From assembly GCF_009905615.1 (NCBI RefSeq), contig NZ_JAAAKW010000022.1, positions 1 to 64,000 of the forward strand: a stretch of DNA of 64,000 nt, read 5' to 3'. A model generated the notes under the pieces. The model made no database searches, was not told the origin of the DNA, and was given only the letters and a program-made list of their open reading frames with translations. This document shows, piece after piece, positions 16,723 to 26,020 of the stretch. Position numbers and translations under genes: made by a program. This DNA is from Pseudomonas sp. SLFW (lineage in GTDB: Bacteria; Pseudomonadota; Gammaproteobacteria; Pseudomonadales; Pseudomonadaceae). How positions within the stretch are numbered: position 1 is the stretch's first letter; each line of letters starts with the position of its first letter.

Positions 16723-17631
16723 TCATGGGCACGCCGAGGCGAACTGGCTGAAACCCTCTGTCACGTGGTCGAGCCATGCGCGCACGGCGGGCAACGCGCC
16801 CCGTCGCTGGGTGTAGGCGGCCTGCAGGTTGCCGGTGGACATGGACCAGTCCGGCAGCAACTGCACCAGCGTCCCGTCGGCCAGGGCGTCCTTGCAATTC
16901 ATCATCGGCAGCATGGTCATGCCCAGCCCTGCCAGTGCGCCCGCCTTGCGGATGTTGAAATCATCCACGGCCAGTCGCGCGTCGAGCACCACTTCCTGGC
17001 GACGGCCGTCTTCGTGAATCAGCAGGAAGTGCACCTTGCGGTCGGCCTCGATGGCGCCCAGCACAGGCAGGGCGCTCAAGTCGTCGGGGGTGCGGATGTC
17101 CATTCCAGCAATCAGCGAAGGAGAGGCGACCAGCGCTGCGAACGCCGGCACCAATTGGCGGACGATGAGGTTCGGGTCTTCATCACCGATGTCGCGCACG
17201 CGCAGGGCCACGTCGATGCCTTCATTGACCAGATCGACCCTACGGTTCACCAGCAGCAGCTCCAGCTGGACCTGGGGGTAGCGCGCCAAAAACGCCGTGA
17301 CCACGTTGCTCAGGTTCCAGTGGGTCATGCCGACCGGGCAGGACACCCGCAGGCGCCCCCTCGGTTCGGCCGACAGCGACGCCACCGCCTCATCGGCCAT
17401 TTCAGCCTCCAGCAGCATCGCCTGGCAGTGTTGCAGGTAACGTTCGCCCACCGCCGTGAGCGCCAGTTTGCGGGTGGTGCGCTGCAGCAGGCTGGCGTTG
17501 AGGCGCATTTCCAGCTCGGCAATCCGCCGTGACAAGCGCGACTTGGGAATACCCAGCGCACGCCCGGCTGCCGCGAAACCGCCGCATTCGACCACCTTGG
17601 CGAAGTAATAAAGGTCGTTGAGATCTTGCAT
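16723..17631 (-). CDS. LysR-family transcriptional regulator (azoR neighbour)
   Basis: A 302-residue LysR regulator: N-terminal winged HTH (LYYFAKVVECGGFAAAGRALGIPKSRLSRRIAELE), then a two-subdomain effector-binding region beginning at about residue 90 (RGRLRVSCPVGMT). It diverges from azoR across 129 bases, the usual arrangement for a LysR protein regulating its neighbour. AzoR control by a quinone or electrophile is therefore inferred. LysR proteins of this subtype (CrgA/DsdC-like RRIAELE helix) commonly repress quinone or azo reductases. Confidence 0.92.
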   Translation of the reverse strand: MQDLNDLYYFAKVVECGGFAAAGRALGIPKSRLSRRIAELEMRLNASLLQRTTRKLALTAVGERYLQHCQAMLLEAEMADEAVASLSAEPRGRLRVSCPVGMTHWNLSNVVTAFLARYPQVQLELLLVNRRVDLVNEGIDVALRVRDIGDEDPNLIVRQLVPAFAALVASPSLIAGMDIRTPDDLSALPVLGAIEADRKVHFLLIHEDGRRQEVVLDARLAVDDFNIRKAGALAGLGMTMLPMMNCKDALADGTLVQLLPDWSMSTGNLQAAYTQRRGALPAVRAWLDHVTEGFSQFASACP

Positions 17632-17760
17632 GATGAACTCGATTGTCCTGTGAGTGGGACGAACTATCGCATTTTTGCCGACTAATCAGCCATTGGCTTA
17701 CCGGGTAGGATTATCGTCACTTGATCGCCAAGCGGCGATTCCCACTCAGGAAGCACATTC

Positions 17761-18366
17761 ATGACTCTTTTGCACATCGATTCCAGCATCCTCGGCGATC
17801 ACTCCGCTTCGCGCCAATTGAGCCGCAGCGTCGTTCAATCCTACGTCGCCGCTCACCCTGGCACCGACGTGGTCTATCGCGATCTGGCCAGCGAAGCACT
17901 GGGTCACTTCTCCGGCGCGGCGCTGGCCGCTGCGGGCACACCGGCTGAGGGCCGCGACGCCGCTCAGAACCTGGAAGTGGACACCAACGAAGCGACCCTG
18001 CAGCAATTCCTGGCGGCTGACGTCGTGGTCATCGGCGCGCCGATGTACAACTTCACCATCCCAAGCCAACTGAAAGCCTGGATCGACCGTATCACTGTCG
18101 CCGGCCGCACGTTCCGTTACACCGAAGCCGGTCCCGAAGGTCTGTGCAAAGGCAAGAAAGTCATCATCGTTTCCACGTCGGGCGGCCTGCACGTGGGTCA
18201 ACCTACCGGTGTAGGCCATGACGCGCTGCTCAAGGTGCTGTTCGGCTTCCTGGGCGTTGCTGACCTGGAATTCGTCACCGCTCACGGCCTGGCCTATGGC
18301 GACGAGCCTCGTGCCGCCGCACTGACTGCCGCCCAAAAGCACATCGAAGAAACGCTGTTCGCGTAA
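17761..18366 (+). CDS. azoR: FMN-dependent NADH:quinone/azo reductase
   Basis: Flavodoxin-fold oxidoreductase of 201 residues that reduces quinones and azo compounds with NADH. The FMN-phosphate loop [14 protein letters not shown] is at residues 9-22, the [18 protein letters not shown] flavin motif at about 93-110, and STSGGLH around 139. Full length for AzoR. ATG 17761 follows AGGAAG. It diverges from a LysR gene and is followed by an intrinsic terminator, so it is monocistronic. Confidence 0.94.
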   Translation: MTLLHIDSSILGDHSASRQLSRSVVQSYVAAHPGTDVVYRDLASEALGHFSGAALAAAGTPAEGRDAAQNLEVDTNEATLQQFLAADVVVIGAPMYNFTIPSQLKAWIDRITVAGRTFRYTEAGPEGLCKGKKVIIVSTSGGLHVGQPTGVGHDALLKVLFGFLGVADLEFVTAHGLAYGDEPRAAALTAAQKHIEETLFA

Positions 18367-18411
18367 GTCCTCGATCGCGGACGCCGCTTGTCCGCTGCCA
18401 CAACGCTGTCG

Positions 18412-18450
18412 AAAGCCCCGTCATCCCATCGATGCCGGGGCTTTTGTCGT
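18412..18450 (+). terminator. Intrinsic terminator after azoR
   Basis: Stem AAAGCCCCG (18412-18420) with CGGGGCTTT (18436-18444), followed by a T-rich stretch, 45 bases after the azoR stop. Confidence 0.85.
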
Positions 18451-18746
18451 TTCAGGCCTGGTGGAATCACGCGCGTTCAGCCGGGCGACAGACTTTGCGA
18501 TTTCTTTGCGGGTAAGCTTCTCCGGATAGCGCTAAAATTGCCGTAACCGGCCGCTTATTGATTACAAATGGCCAGCTTTTCTCATATTTCCGAGCTTGGC
18601 CCGCCTTGTGCAATATCGATCTAAGCACCGCACCGAATGTTATCGATCTTTACCGGTCAGATAGCGACAGGCTGCGGTTTACAAGGAGTTCAGGCCCATC
18701 GGGTCTGATTCGACGGCCACGGATTGAGAAGGTGAGGGGCATTGCG

Positions 18747-19784
18747 ATGATGCGTCTTTGTGCAGTGATGGTGATTAGCCTGTTCAGCGGCCTGATTTCA
18801 GTGCAGGCCAGTGAATCGGAAAACTGGAGCGTCGGCTTTCATGAGCTGACGTTTCTCGATCCGCTGGATTCCCAGCCGATGCACGCCTACGCCTTTTATC
18901 CGTCCACCGACCCGGACAGCGTAACCCGGGTTCAGGGCTATCCGATCCGGGCCACCGAGGACGCGACCATCGCCATGGGCCGGTTCCCGATGCTTATGCT
19001 GTCACACGGCAACACCGGCACTCCACTCGCTCAACACGACCTGGCCACGTCTTTGGCCCGTAAAGGCTTCGTGGTGGTGGCGGTCTTTCACCCCGGCGAT
19101 AACTACCTCGATCACAGCCGCCTCGGCAGTTTGAGCAATCTGTATGGGCGACCGTTGCAGATCTCGGAAGCGATCAGCGCGGCGTTGCTTGACCCGATGC
19201 TGTCGCCTTACATCAGTGCCCGTCGCGTGGGCGTCATCGGCTATTCCGCCGGGGGCGAGACCGCGTTGATTCTCGCGGGGGCCAAACCTGACCTCAAACG
19301 CCTTCGCCAGTACTGTGTCGAGCGTCCGCAAGACATTGACGCCTGCAAGACTCAAGGCGAATTGCTGGTCGATCGTGAGGACTTGCATGCCCAGGCGGAC
19401 CCTCGCGTCGGCGCGCTGATGTTGATGGCACCCCTGGGCATCATGTTCGGGCGTCAGACATTGGCGGATGTGCACGTGCCGGTGTTGCTGTATAGCGGCG
19501 ATGGTGATGAGCTGCTGGCCATCGACAAAAATGCCGAAGCGCTGGCGCGCAAGCTGCCGGACGTGTCGAACTTCAAGCTGTTGGCCGGGGCAGGGCACTT
19601 CGTGTTCATGGCGCCGTGTGACGACATGCAGCGCGCCACCCAACCGGGGCTGTGCACCGACGCCGTGGGCGTGGACCGCGAAGACATTCATCGCAATTTG
19701 AGCAGTGAGGCGGTGGAGTTCTTCGGTTCGACTCTGGGTACGCCGTTGAGCACGGCAGGCATGCAGCAGGCGGCGGTGCATTAA
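18747..19784 (+). CDS. Secreted alpha/beta hydrolase (dienelactone-hydrolase-like)
   Basis: A 345-residue predicted serine hydrolase. A signal peptide (MMRLCAVMVISLFSGLISVQA) starts it; MLMLSHGNTGTP gives the oxyanion HG turn, GYSAGGET is the nucleophile elbow (GxSxG), and GAGHFVFMAP holds the catalytic histidine. The start pair ATG ATG at 18747/18750 follows GGTGAGGGG; the longer frame upstream lacks signal-peptide character. The substrate is unknown. The roughly 300-base leader between the azoR terminator and this gene shows no further gene. Confidence 0.88.
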   Translation: MMRLCAVMVISLFSGLISVQASESENWSVGFHELTFLDPLDSQPMHAYAFYPSTDPDSVTRVQGYPIRATEDATIAMGRFPMLMLSHGNTGTPLAQHDLATSLARKGFVVVAVFHPGDNYLDHSRLGSLSNLYGRPLQISEAISAALLDPMLSPYISARRVGVIGYSAGGETALILAGAKPDLKRLRQYCVERPQDIDACKTQGELLVDREDLHAQADPRVGALMLMAPLGIMFGRQTLADVHVPVLLYSGDGDELLAIDKNAEALARKLPDVSNFKLLAGAGHFVFMAPCDDMQRATQPGLCTDAVGVDREDIHRNLSSEAVEFFGSTLGTPLSTAGMQQAAVH

Positions 19785-19809
19785 CGCCCACTTGCGCGTT
19801 CAAGGGCCC

Positions 19810-19900
19810 CTGCGGAAGCGAATTCATTCGCGAAAGATTGACCAGACGCTGGAGATGCATCGTCTGTGAGGGCCATTCGCGAATAAATTCGCTCCCACAG
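19810..19900. repeat. REPIN 5 (first of a tandem pair)
   Basis: Inverted arms around an inner spacer containing CCAGACGCTGGAGATGC. The spacer is almost identical to that of REPIN 6, only 44 bases away, indicating local duplication. Confidence 0.9.
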
Positions 19901-19943
19901 ATGTATCCCTGCGCCGCGAAATGCGAGCAGACGCGGACTCTAC

Positions 19944-20033
19944 CGTGGGAGCGAATTCATTCGCGAAACATTGACCAGACGCTGGAGATGCGTCGTCTGT
20001 GAGGGCCATTCGCGAATAAATTCGCTCCTACAG
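19944..20033. repeat. REPIN 6 (second of a tandem pair)
   Basis: Same arms and nearly the same inner sequence as REPIN 5; both right arms share the GAATAAATTCGCTCC variant. The two fill the space between a hydrolase gene and the convergent TIGR03915 gene. Confidence 0.9.
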
Positions 20034-20051
20034 TTGGATCGCATCCAGCGC

Positions 20052-20918
20052 CTATCTCGCTCTGATCACTTTCCCCTGACGCTCCCCAATCTTCCTCGCT
20101 TGACCGTCCCGCTGCTTCCCCGTACGTGCCTCGCTGATCAATGCGGGGATCAACGGGCCTTCGGGCAGGTTTTTCCAGAAGCGGGCAGGGAGGTGGCCCT
20201 GCATGACCTTGGGGTTGAGCCGCGCGGGGTTGAAGATGTGGCTGTAATAGGTCAACCACAGCTCGCCGTGGGGATCGTCGGCGTTGCGCGCCAACGCTTG
20301 CCAGGCTTCGGGGCATTGGCGCTTATGGATCAGTTGCTGACCGTCGTAGAACACGCCGTCCTGAGGCGTCGCGATCATCCAGCGATGACGGCCCAGACGG
20401 CCGATGAAATGCTCGCTGGCGGTGCGCAAAATGTCGTGTGCGGGTTCATGCCACGCCACGTATTCCGGCAATGACCGGGTTTCCAGCAGTGCTGCCTTGA
20501 CGGCCAGGTCCTTCGGGTTCGGATCGACGGGCAAGGCGATAAAGCGCAGAAACGCATGCAGGTGATGGGCTTCGCGGCTGACCTGCTTCAGTCTCCGGTG
20601 AAGCTCGCTGCCCAGCTTGTCGCCTGCGAGCATCGCCGTGCGGTCGCCATGAACGACGCGCCACAACACCTCATACAACACACTCCAGCGCTGTTCGCCG
20701 CGATATTGCGCTGCGTTTTGCAGCAGTTCAATCAGCTCCAAAGGCACCCGCGCCTGAAACGGGCCGGGGTGATCAGGGTAGTCGTGTTCGCTGGCAAACA
20801 GGTCCGCGTCATCGCGTACGGTCCAACTGACCTGATCCGGATTGATCTGATGACTGAGCAGCCAGCGGGCTTGCTGTCGCCAGGTCTCGAACAGGTCGTC
20901 GCAATCGAGAATGATCAT
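20052..20918 (-). CDS. TIGR03915-type putative DNA repair protein
   Basis: A 288-residue protein of the TIGR03915 family, which is nearly always paired with the TIGR03916 radical SAM protein. Many members carry a uracil-DNA-glycosylase-like C-terminal domain; this one ends after the N-terminal DUF4130 part (HLHAFLRFI, HFIGRLG, WMIATPQDGVFYDGQ, ENLPEGP-like KNLPEGPLIPALI). The start MIILDCDDLF at 20918 forms an ATGA overlap with the upstream gene's stop, showing coupling. The LexA box ahead of the operon fits a damage-induced function. Confidence 0.87.
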   Translation of the reverse strand: MIILDCDDLFETWRQQARWLLSHQINPDQVSWTVRDDADLFASEHDYPDHPGPFQARVPLELIELLQNAAQYRGEQRWSVLYEVLWRVVHGDRTAMLAGDKLGSELHRRLKQVSREAHHLHAFLRFIALPVDPNPKDLAVKAALLETRSLPEYVAWHEPAHDILRTASEHFIGRLGRHRWMIATPQDGVFYDGQQLIHKRQCPEAWQALARNADDPHGELWLTYYSHIFNPARLNPKVMQGHLPARFWKNLPEGPLIPALISEARTGKQRDGQARKIGERQGKVIRAR

Positions 20919-22135
20919 GCCCACAGCGCCATCTGTTGAGGCTGCGGGCGGTCGCGCAATTGCTCGCGCAGCATGACGCTGGAGCTTTCTGCCTGTCGGG
21001 GGTGGTAATCGCTGGTGATGATGAAAGGCTTGGCTTTGGCCAGCACGCAGCGCAGGCGGGTCAAGTCTTCATAGCGAATCCGCCGTTGGCGACGCAGTTC
21101 GACAAGGCGCTTGGTGGTGCGGATACCGATGCCGGGAATGCGCGCGATCATCGCCGGTTCTGCGCGGTTGAGGTCCAGCGGAAAAATATCGCGGTGTTCC
21201 AGGGCCCAGGCCAGCTTCGGATCGATATCGAGCGCCAGGTCCCCCGGTCCGCTCAGCAGCTCGTTGGCGCTGTAGCCGTAACCCCGCAGCAGAAAATCCG
21301 CCTGATACAGCCGGTGTTCGCGCATCAGCGGCGGGGCCGCCAGAGGCACGCTTTTCGGGCTGTTGGGGATGGGGCTGAAGGCCGAGTAATAGACGCGCTT
21401 GAGCCGGTAATCGCCATACAAGGATTCAGCAGTGTGCAGCAGGGTGCTGTCGTCAGTGTCATCGGCGCCGACAATCATCTGTGTGCTTTGCCCGGCCGGG
21501 GTGAAACGCGGGGCCTTGGGCTCGTTCAGGATGGTCTGCTGGCCGGTATAAATGGTCTGCATGGCCTGCTTGATCGAGCCCATTTCCTTCTCGGGGGCCA
21601 GTGTTTGCAAGCCGAGTTGGGTGGGCAGCTCAATGTTCACGCTCAAGCGGTCGGCATAACGCCCGGCTTCCTCGATCAGGGCCGGGTCGGCTTCGGGAAT
21701 GGTCTTGAGGTGGATGTAACCGCGAAACTCGTGTTCCTCGCGCAGCAGTTTGGCGACGCGCACCAGTTGCTCCATCGTGTAGTCCGCCGAGCGAATGATC
21801 CCGGAGCTGAGGAACAGCCCGCTGACGCAGTTGCGGCGGTAAAAATCCAGGGTGAGGGTCACGACCTCTTCCGGGCTGAACCGCGCGCGGGGCACGTCAC
21901 TGGAGCGGCGATTGACGCAATACTGGCAGTCGTAGAGGCAGAAGTTGGTCAGGAGGATTTTCAGCAGCGAGACGCAGCGCCCGTCAGGCGTGTAGCTGTG
22001 GCAAATGCCCATGCCGGTGCTGGAACCGATCCCGGATTTGCCCTCGGAACTGCGCTTGGGCGCGGCACTGCTGGCGCAGGAAGCATCGTATTTGGCGGCG
22101 TCAGCGAGGATGCTGAGCTTGTCGATCAGCTGCAT
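20915..22135 (-). CDS. TIGR03916-type radical SAM protein, putative DNA repair/modification
   Basis: A 406-residue radical SAM protein. The cluster motif CLYDCQYC (CxxxCxxC) is near residue 70, followed by SSGIIRSADYTMEQLVRV and, at the C-terminus, a helix-hairpin-helix-like DNA-binding segment (EPAMIARIPGIGIRTTKRLVEL). This matches the putative DNA modification/repair family. The start MQLIDKLSILADAAK at 22135 was preferred to an upstream frame that would overlap the LexA box. Translationally coupled to the TIGR03915 gene. Confidence 0.9.
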   Translation of the reverse strand: MQLIDKLSILADAAKYDASCASSAAPKRSSEGKSGIGSSTGMGICHSYTPDGRCVSLLKILLTNFCLYDCQYCVNRRSSDVPRARFSPEEVVTLTLDFYRRNCVSGLFLSSGIIRSADYTMEQLVRVAKLLREEHEFRGYIHLKTIPEADPALIEEAGRYADRLSVNIELPTQLGLQTLAPEKEMGSIKQAMQTIYTGQQTILNEPKAPRFTPAGQSTQMIVGADDTDDSTLLHTAESLYGDYRLKRVYYSAFSPIPNSPKSVPLAAPPLMREHRLYQADFLLRGYGYSANELLSGPGDLALDIDPKLAWALEHRDIFPLDLNRAEPAMIARIPGIGIRTTKRLVELRRQRRIRYEDLTRLRCVLAKAKPFIITSDYHPRQAESSSVMLREQLRDRPQPQQMALWA

Positions 22136-22146
22136 GGGATTTCTCG

Positions 22147-22168
22147 ATACTGGTTTTATGTACAGTAT
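22147..22168 (-). promoter_or_regulatory. LexA (SOS) operator
   Basis: CTG-N10-CAG occupies 22150-22165 and is embedded in a perfect 7-base inverted repeat (GATACTG...CAGTATC). It matches the gammaproteobacterial LexA consensus and lies 12 bases upstream of the radical SAM start codon, a typical repressor position. SOS control of the pair is inferred from this. Confidence 0.82.
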
Positions 22169-22277
22169 CGAGTTCCGCGACAATCAACAAGGGCCGATTG
22201 AAGGGATGAGGGGGTGCTGACGCATCCGGGTGACCGAAAAGGCCGGACCGCGATCGTTCTCTCAGGTGCAGATGTAT

Positions 22278-22369
22278 CTGTAGGAGCGAATTCATTCGCG
22301 AGAGGGCGGTATAGCCGTAGCGTTTCTATCGCCTGAACCACCGCTTCGCGAATGAGTTCGCTCCCACAG
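22278..22369. repeat. REPIN 7
   Basis: Inverted TAGGAGCGAATTCATTCGCG / CGCGAATGAGTTCGCTCCCA arms; the right arm has one substitution (GAGTTC). Lies between the SOS operon promoter and the HAD hydrolase gene end. Confidence 0.88.
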
Positions 22370-22398
22370 AAGATATTTGCATAGCACTTCGGAAGTGC

Positions 22399-23064
22399 TT
22401 AGCTGATCCGCTGCACCAATTCCCGCAGCTCACCGAAGTTTTTCACCGGGTGAAAATTGACGTGGTCTTCGAAGTCCGAAAAATCCGTGTCGCCATACCC
22501 GGCCACTTGAGCCCCCGCGCCGAGCCCTGCCATGACGCCGGGGATGCTGTCTTCCACCAACAGGCATTCCTCCGGTTTCAGGCCCAGCAAATCGGCCGCA
22601 TGCTCGATAAGAATGGGCGACGGTTTCCACGCATCCACTTCGTACGCGCTGACGATCAGGCCATGAAACACGTCCAGCAGGCCGACCGTGCTCAGGCAGG
22701 TTTCGATCTTGCTGCGCGGGCCGTTCGATGCCACGCATTTGGGCAGGGACAGGCTGCGCACGAAGTCCACCGCACCGGGCATTTCTTCGAGTTCAGACTG
22801 CAACAGCGGGAGGGTGCGCGCCCGGAAACTGTTGACGATTTCGAGGTTGGGCAGCCACGGGTAATCGCGGCACAGGCCTTCCATGCACAGCGCGAATTGC
22901 ACGCCACGGAAGCGTTCCAGCACTTCATCAAGGGTCAGGGTGACCCGGTGTTCCTGCAATATGTCGCGCAAAAGCCCCGCAGCCAGCCGTTCGCTGTCCA
23001 CCAGGGTTCCGTCACAGTCGAAAATGACGCCTGCAATGTTCAAACAGGATTCTCCCGTGTTCAT
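22399..23064 (-). CDS. HAD-superfamily phosphatase (HAD-IA)
   Basis: A 221-residue Rossmann-fold phosphatase. Motif I is FDCDGTLVDSE (residues 15-25), motif II is in CVASNGPRSKIE, the motif III lysine is in DAWKPSP, and motif IV is LLVEDSIPG. The cap lies between motifs I and II, as in phosphoglycolate or beta-phosphoglucomutase-like enzymes (YieH group). The exact substrate cannot be told. It stands alone, with a REPIN downstream. Confidence 0.9.
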   Translation of the reverse strand: MNTGESCLNIAGVIFDCDGTLVDSERLAAGLLRDILQEHRVTLTLDEVLERFRGVQFALCMEGLCRDYPWLPNLEIVNSFRARTLPLLQSELEEMPGAVDFVRSLSLPKCVASNGPRSKIETCLSTVGLLDVFHGLIVSAYEVDAWKPSPILIEHAADLLGLKPEECLLVEDSIPGVMAGLGAGAQVAGYGDTDFSDFEDHVNFHPVKNFGELRELVQRIS

Positions 23065-23209
23065 GTTCGGGGCGATTGGACCGGCATTATCCAGAAAAGT
23101 TGGCGGGGAGGGGGGAACACTGACCTACGGTCATAAAGGCATCGGCCTACAGACCCAGACGAATATGATCACGCACTGGGCTGTAGGCCTTGTAGCAACA
23201 GCGGCCGGT

Positions 23210-24163
23210 TTACACAGAAACCGGGGTCACTAGCTTACCTTCGTCGAAGAAACCGCTGACGTTGGCGAAAACCAGATCGGCCATGGCTTGACGGGTTTCG
23301 TGTGTGCCGCTGCCGATGTGCGGCGTCAGGACCACGTTGTCGAGGGTCAGCAGCTCGGCTGGAACATTGGGCTCGTCTTCGAACACGTCGAGACCTGCGC
23401 CCGCGATGCCCGACTCCAGCAACGACGCGACCAGCGCCTTCTCATCGACCACAGAACCACGGGCAACGTTGATCAGGAAGGATTTCGGCCCCAGGGCTTT
23501 CAAGACGTCGGCGTTGACCATGTGCTGCGTGTCAGCCCCGCCCGGCACAATCAGGATCAGATAATCCGACGCCTTGGCCAGCTCGATGAGATTGCCGTAG
23601 TGGGTGTAGGAAACATCCGGATAGGCCTGACCACGACGGTAATAGGCGATGTCCATGTCGAACGCAGCGGCGCGTTTGGCAATCGTCTTACCGATCTTGC
23701 CGAGGCCGACAATGCCGCAGGTCTTGCCATTGAGGCTGTTGCCCAGCGGCAGTTTGGCGTTTAGCCATTTGCCGGCCCGCACGAAGCGCTCGGCTTCACC
23801 GATACGACGGGACACGGCCAGCATCAGGGCCAAGGCGGTTTCGGCCACGGCATTGTTCAGGACATCGGGGGTATTACTCAGTGGGATGCCGCGTTTCGCC
23901 AAGTAGGCGGTGTCGATGGGGTCGTACCCCACGCCAAAACTGTTGACCACTTGCAGGTTTGGCAGCTTGTCGAGCAACGCGTTGTCGGTGCCGTAGACGC
24001 CGCTGGTGACCACGCCGCGAATCTTGGCGCCATGCTCGGCGGCCCAGGCGTCGATGTCCTTGATCTCCCAGCGGTTGTGCACGGTGAAGTCACGTTCCAG
24101 GTTTTGCGTCAGTGCGGCATGCACCGGACCCCAGACCAGCACATCGGCTTTCTTGTCGCTCAT
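23210..24163 (-). CDS. D-2-hydroxyacid dehydrogenase, NAD(P)-dependent
   Basis: A 317-residue member of the glyoxylate/hydroxypyruvate reductase group. The nucleotide-binding motif is GIVGLGKIGKTIAKR (GxGxxG), and the catalytic triad is visible as NVARGSVVDE (Arg), FEDEPNVP (Glu) and TPHIGSGTHE (His). It probably interconverts a 2-keto acid and a D-2-hydroxy acid. It lies 64 bases downstream of an SSS-family symporter on the same strand, suggesting uptake and oxidation of a hydroxy or keto acid. Confidence 0.9.
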   Translation of the reverse strand: MSDKKADVLVWGPVHAALTQNLERDFTVHNRWEIKDIDAWAAEHGAKIRGVVTSGVYGTDNALLDKLPNLQVVNSFGVGYDPIDTAYLAKRGIPLSNTPDVLNNAVAETALALMLAVSRRIGEAERFVRAGKWLNAKLPLGNSLNGKTCGIVGLGKIGKTIAKRAAAFDMDIAYYRRGQAYPDVSYTHYGNLIELAKASDYLILIVPGGADTQHMVNADVLKALGPKSFLINVARGSVVDEKALVASLLESGIAGAGLDVFEDEPNVPAELLTLDNVVLTPHIGSGTHETRQAMADLVFANVSGFFDEGKLVTPVSV

Positions 24164-24227
24164 TGTTTCCTCCTTGCGGCGCGCCCTCTGACCGAGGCGC
24201 GCCTGGGTGACAGCATCGAAAAACGTT

Positions 24228-25631
24228 TTAGCCGTTCTTGTTTAACACAGGTTGCGGTTCGGAACGCCCGGTTTTGAGCAGTTCGGCGATGGCCATGGTC
24301 AGCAGCGGGGCGAAAAGCGCGAAGTATGAACTGTCGATGCCGTATGGATTGCCCGCCAGAAACCAGCCGATGGTCGAGAACACCGACAGGATCACGCCTG
24401 CCAGTGCGCCGCGACCGCTGCCGAATTTTGGCGCGTAGAAGCACATCAGCACGATCACCGCGAGCGTGGCCCGCAGGGCTTTGCCGAGGAAGGCGATCAG
24501 CAGAATCTTGTCGGCGAACAGCGCCAGGATCAACGGCAGAAAGCCGATGACGATGATTGCCAGACGAATGAACACCACCGATTTACGGTCATTTTTCTCT
24601 TTGTTGAAGAACGGGTCGTAGAAGTCCTTCATCGCCAGTGTTGCGGAGGCGAGGGTGTTGGCCGAGATACCACCGAACAGCGCGCCCGCCAGACCGATCA
24701 CCACCAGGCTCGCGGAGAAGGTCGGCATGTGGGCGATGAGCGCGGGGAAGGCGTCGATGGATTTGATGCCGGGGTACAAGTAGGCGCTGCACATGCCGAT
24801 GAGCGCCGCCATCAGGCCGAAAGGAATCATCAGCGAAGACACATAGAAGCAGGCGCGCTTGGCGGTCTTTTCGTCCTTGGTGCTGACCAGCGCTTGAATC
24901 ACGTATTGGGTGGCGAAGATCGAGCCAACGCCGCCGATCATCCACGCGAAGATCTGGCCCCAGCCCACGCCGGTGAAATCGAACATGGTCGCAGGCAGCT
25001 TGGCTTGCAGCGCGCCGATGCCACCGCTTGCGCTCAGCGCGAACGCCAGGGCGAGGGCGATGCCGATGTATTTGATCACGGCGTGCACGAAGTTGGTGTA
25101 GACCACCGAGCGCATGCCGCCGACGCTGACATAGAACACGGTGATCACGCCCACCAACAGGATCGCGAGGGTCTTGTCGATGTTCAGCACCGCCGCCAAC
25201 ACCGCGCCGCCGCTGGCGTAAAGCGCCACGGAAACGATGCTCAGCGCACAGATGGTCAGCACCGAAGCGGCGTAGCGTGTGCCTTGGCCGTAGTTCTGCG
25301 CGAGGATGCCGGAGATCGTGTTCAGGCCGGTCTCGCGGTATTTCTTCGCCAGTACCAAGGCCAGCAATAGAAAGCCGAGGGACAGCGCGACCAGGTTCCA
25401 GGCCGCGGAAATCCCGGCTTCAAAACCCTTTTGTGCTGTACCGATGCTCACTGAACTGCCGATGAACTCGGAGAGCAGAAGGGCACCGATCAAAAAGGGT
25501 GGAAAGCTGCGGCCGCCACCGGTGAAACCGTCGCTGCTTTTCGCGTGTTTGCGCACGCTGTAGCCGATGTAGGACATGACCACGAAGTAGCCGGCGGTCA
25601 AGCACAGGATGATTGTTATTCTTGGGTCCAT
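24228..25631 (-). CDS. Sodium:solute symporter (SSS family)
   Basis: A 467-residue inner-membrane symporter with about 13 hydrophobic segments (LeuT-fold SSS family). The N-terminus MDPRITIILCLTAGYFVVMSY opens the first helix; SSDGFTGGGRSFPPFL and LLLSEFIGSSVSIGTAQKG are family signatures. The start at 25631 was chosen over an extension of 33 non-membrane residues. It is the first gene of a two-gene unit with a 2-hydroxyacid dehydrogenase, so a carboxylic acid is the likely substrate (inference). Confidence 0.92.
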   Translation of the reverse strand: MDPRITIILCLTAGYFVVMSYIGYSVRKHAKSSDGFTGGGRSFPPFLIGALLLSEFIGSSVSIGTAQKGFEAGISAAWNLVALSLGFLLLALVLAKKYRETGLNTISGILAQNYGQGTRYAASVLTICALSIVSVALYASGGAVLAAVLNIDKTLAILLVGVITVFYVSVGGMRSVVYTNFVHAVIKYIGIALALAFALSASGGIGALQAKLPATMFDFTGVGWGQIFAWMIGGVGSIFATQYVIQALVSTKDEKTAKRACFYVSSLMIPFGLMAALIGMCSAYLYPGIKSIDAFPALIAHMPTFSASLVVIGLAGALFGGISANTLASATLAMKDFYDPFFNKEKNDRKSVVFIRLAIIVIGFLPLILALFADKILLIAFLGKALRATLAVIVLMCFYAPKFGSGRGALAGVILSVFSTIGWFLAGNPYGIDSSYFALFAPLLTMAIAELLKTGRSEPQPVLNKNG

Positions 25632-25916
25632 GTTCGCTCCGTTCCCCTTTTTCAGGGCGCGTGGAAGGTAATGCGGGCGTGAGTGGGCTGCACAGTCACA
25701 GGTCGTTGTAGGACGACAGGGCTGATTCAAAGCCGAATGTAGAAAAGGCAGATTTAACCTGCCCAGGGCTATGCTGTGCCGGGAGACTGATTGGGAGAAG
25801 AGCGGTCGGGCGTAAAGGCCCAGCCAACGTGGGATGCAAGGCGGAAAATCGTGTGTGTGTTCATTTTTATTAGAGGCTCGTGATTTACGTTGGAAAGCAA
25901 CTCAATACGAAGCGTT

Positions 25917-25938
25917 CGTTATACGTCATCGTACAACG
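25917..25938. promoter_or_regulatory. Possible operator palindrome
   Basis: CGTTATACG-TCAT-CGTACAACG is an inverted repeat with one mismatch per half. The form resembles operators of GntR (FCD) regulators, but no regulator gene is adjacent. It is about 285 bases upstream of the symporter start. Confidence 0.35.
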
Positions 25939-26020
25939 TCCTGCAATCGTACCGTTGTGCTCCGGTGAATCAAGGGCCGTTTGTCGCTGGCCAGGTGGTA
26001 GAGAAGGTCTGCGCGACCAG

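Noticed and set aside
19810-20033. CRISPR array
   Set aside because: Repeats are inverted arms of REPINs, only two units occur, and no cas genes are present.
20936-22201. 421-codon plus-strand frame opposite the radical SAM gene
   Set aside because: Shadow; the minus strand has the CxxxCxxC cluster motif and a LexA-regulated promoter.
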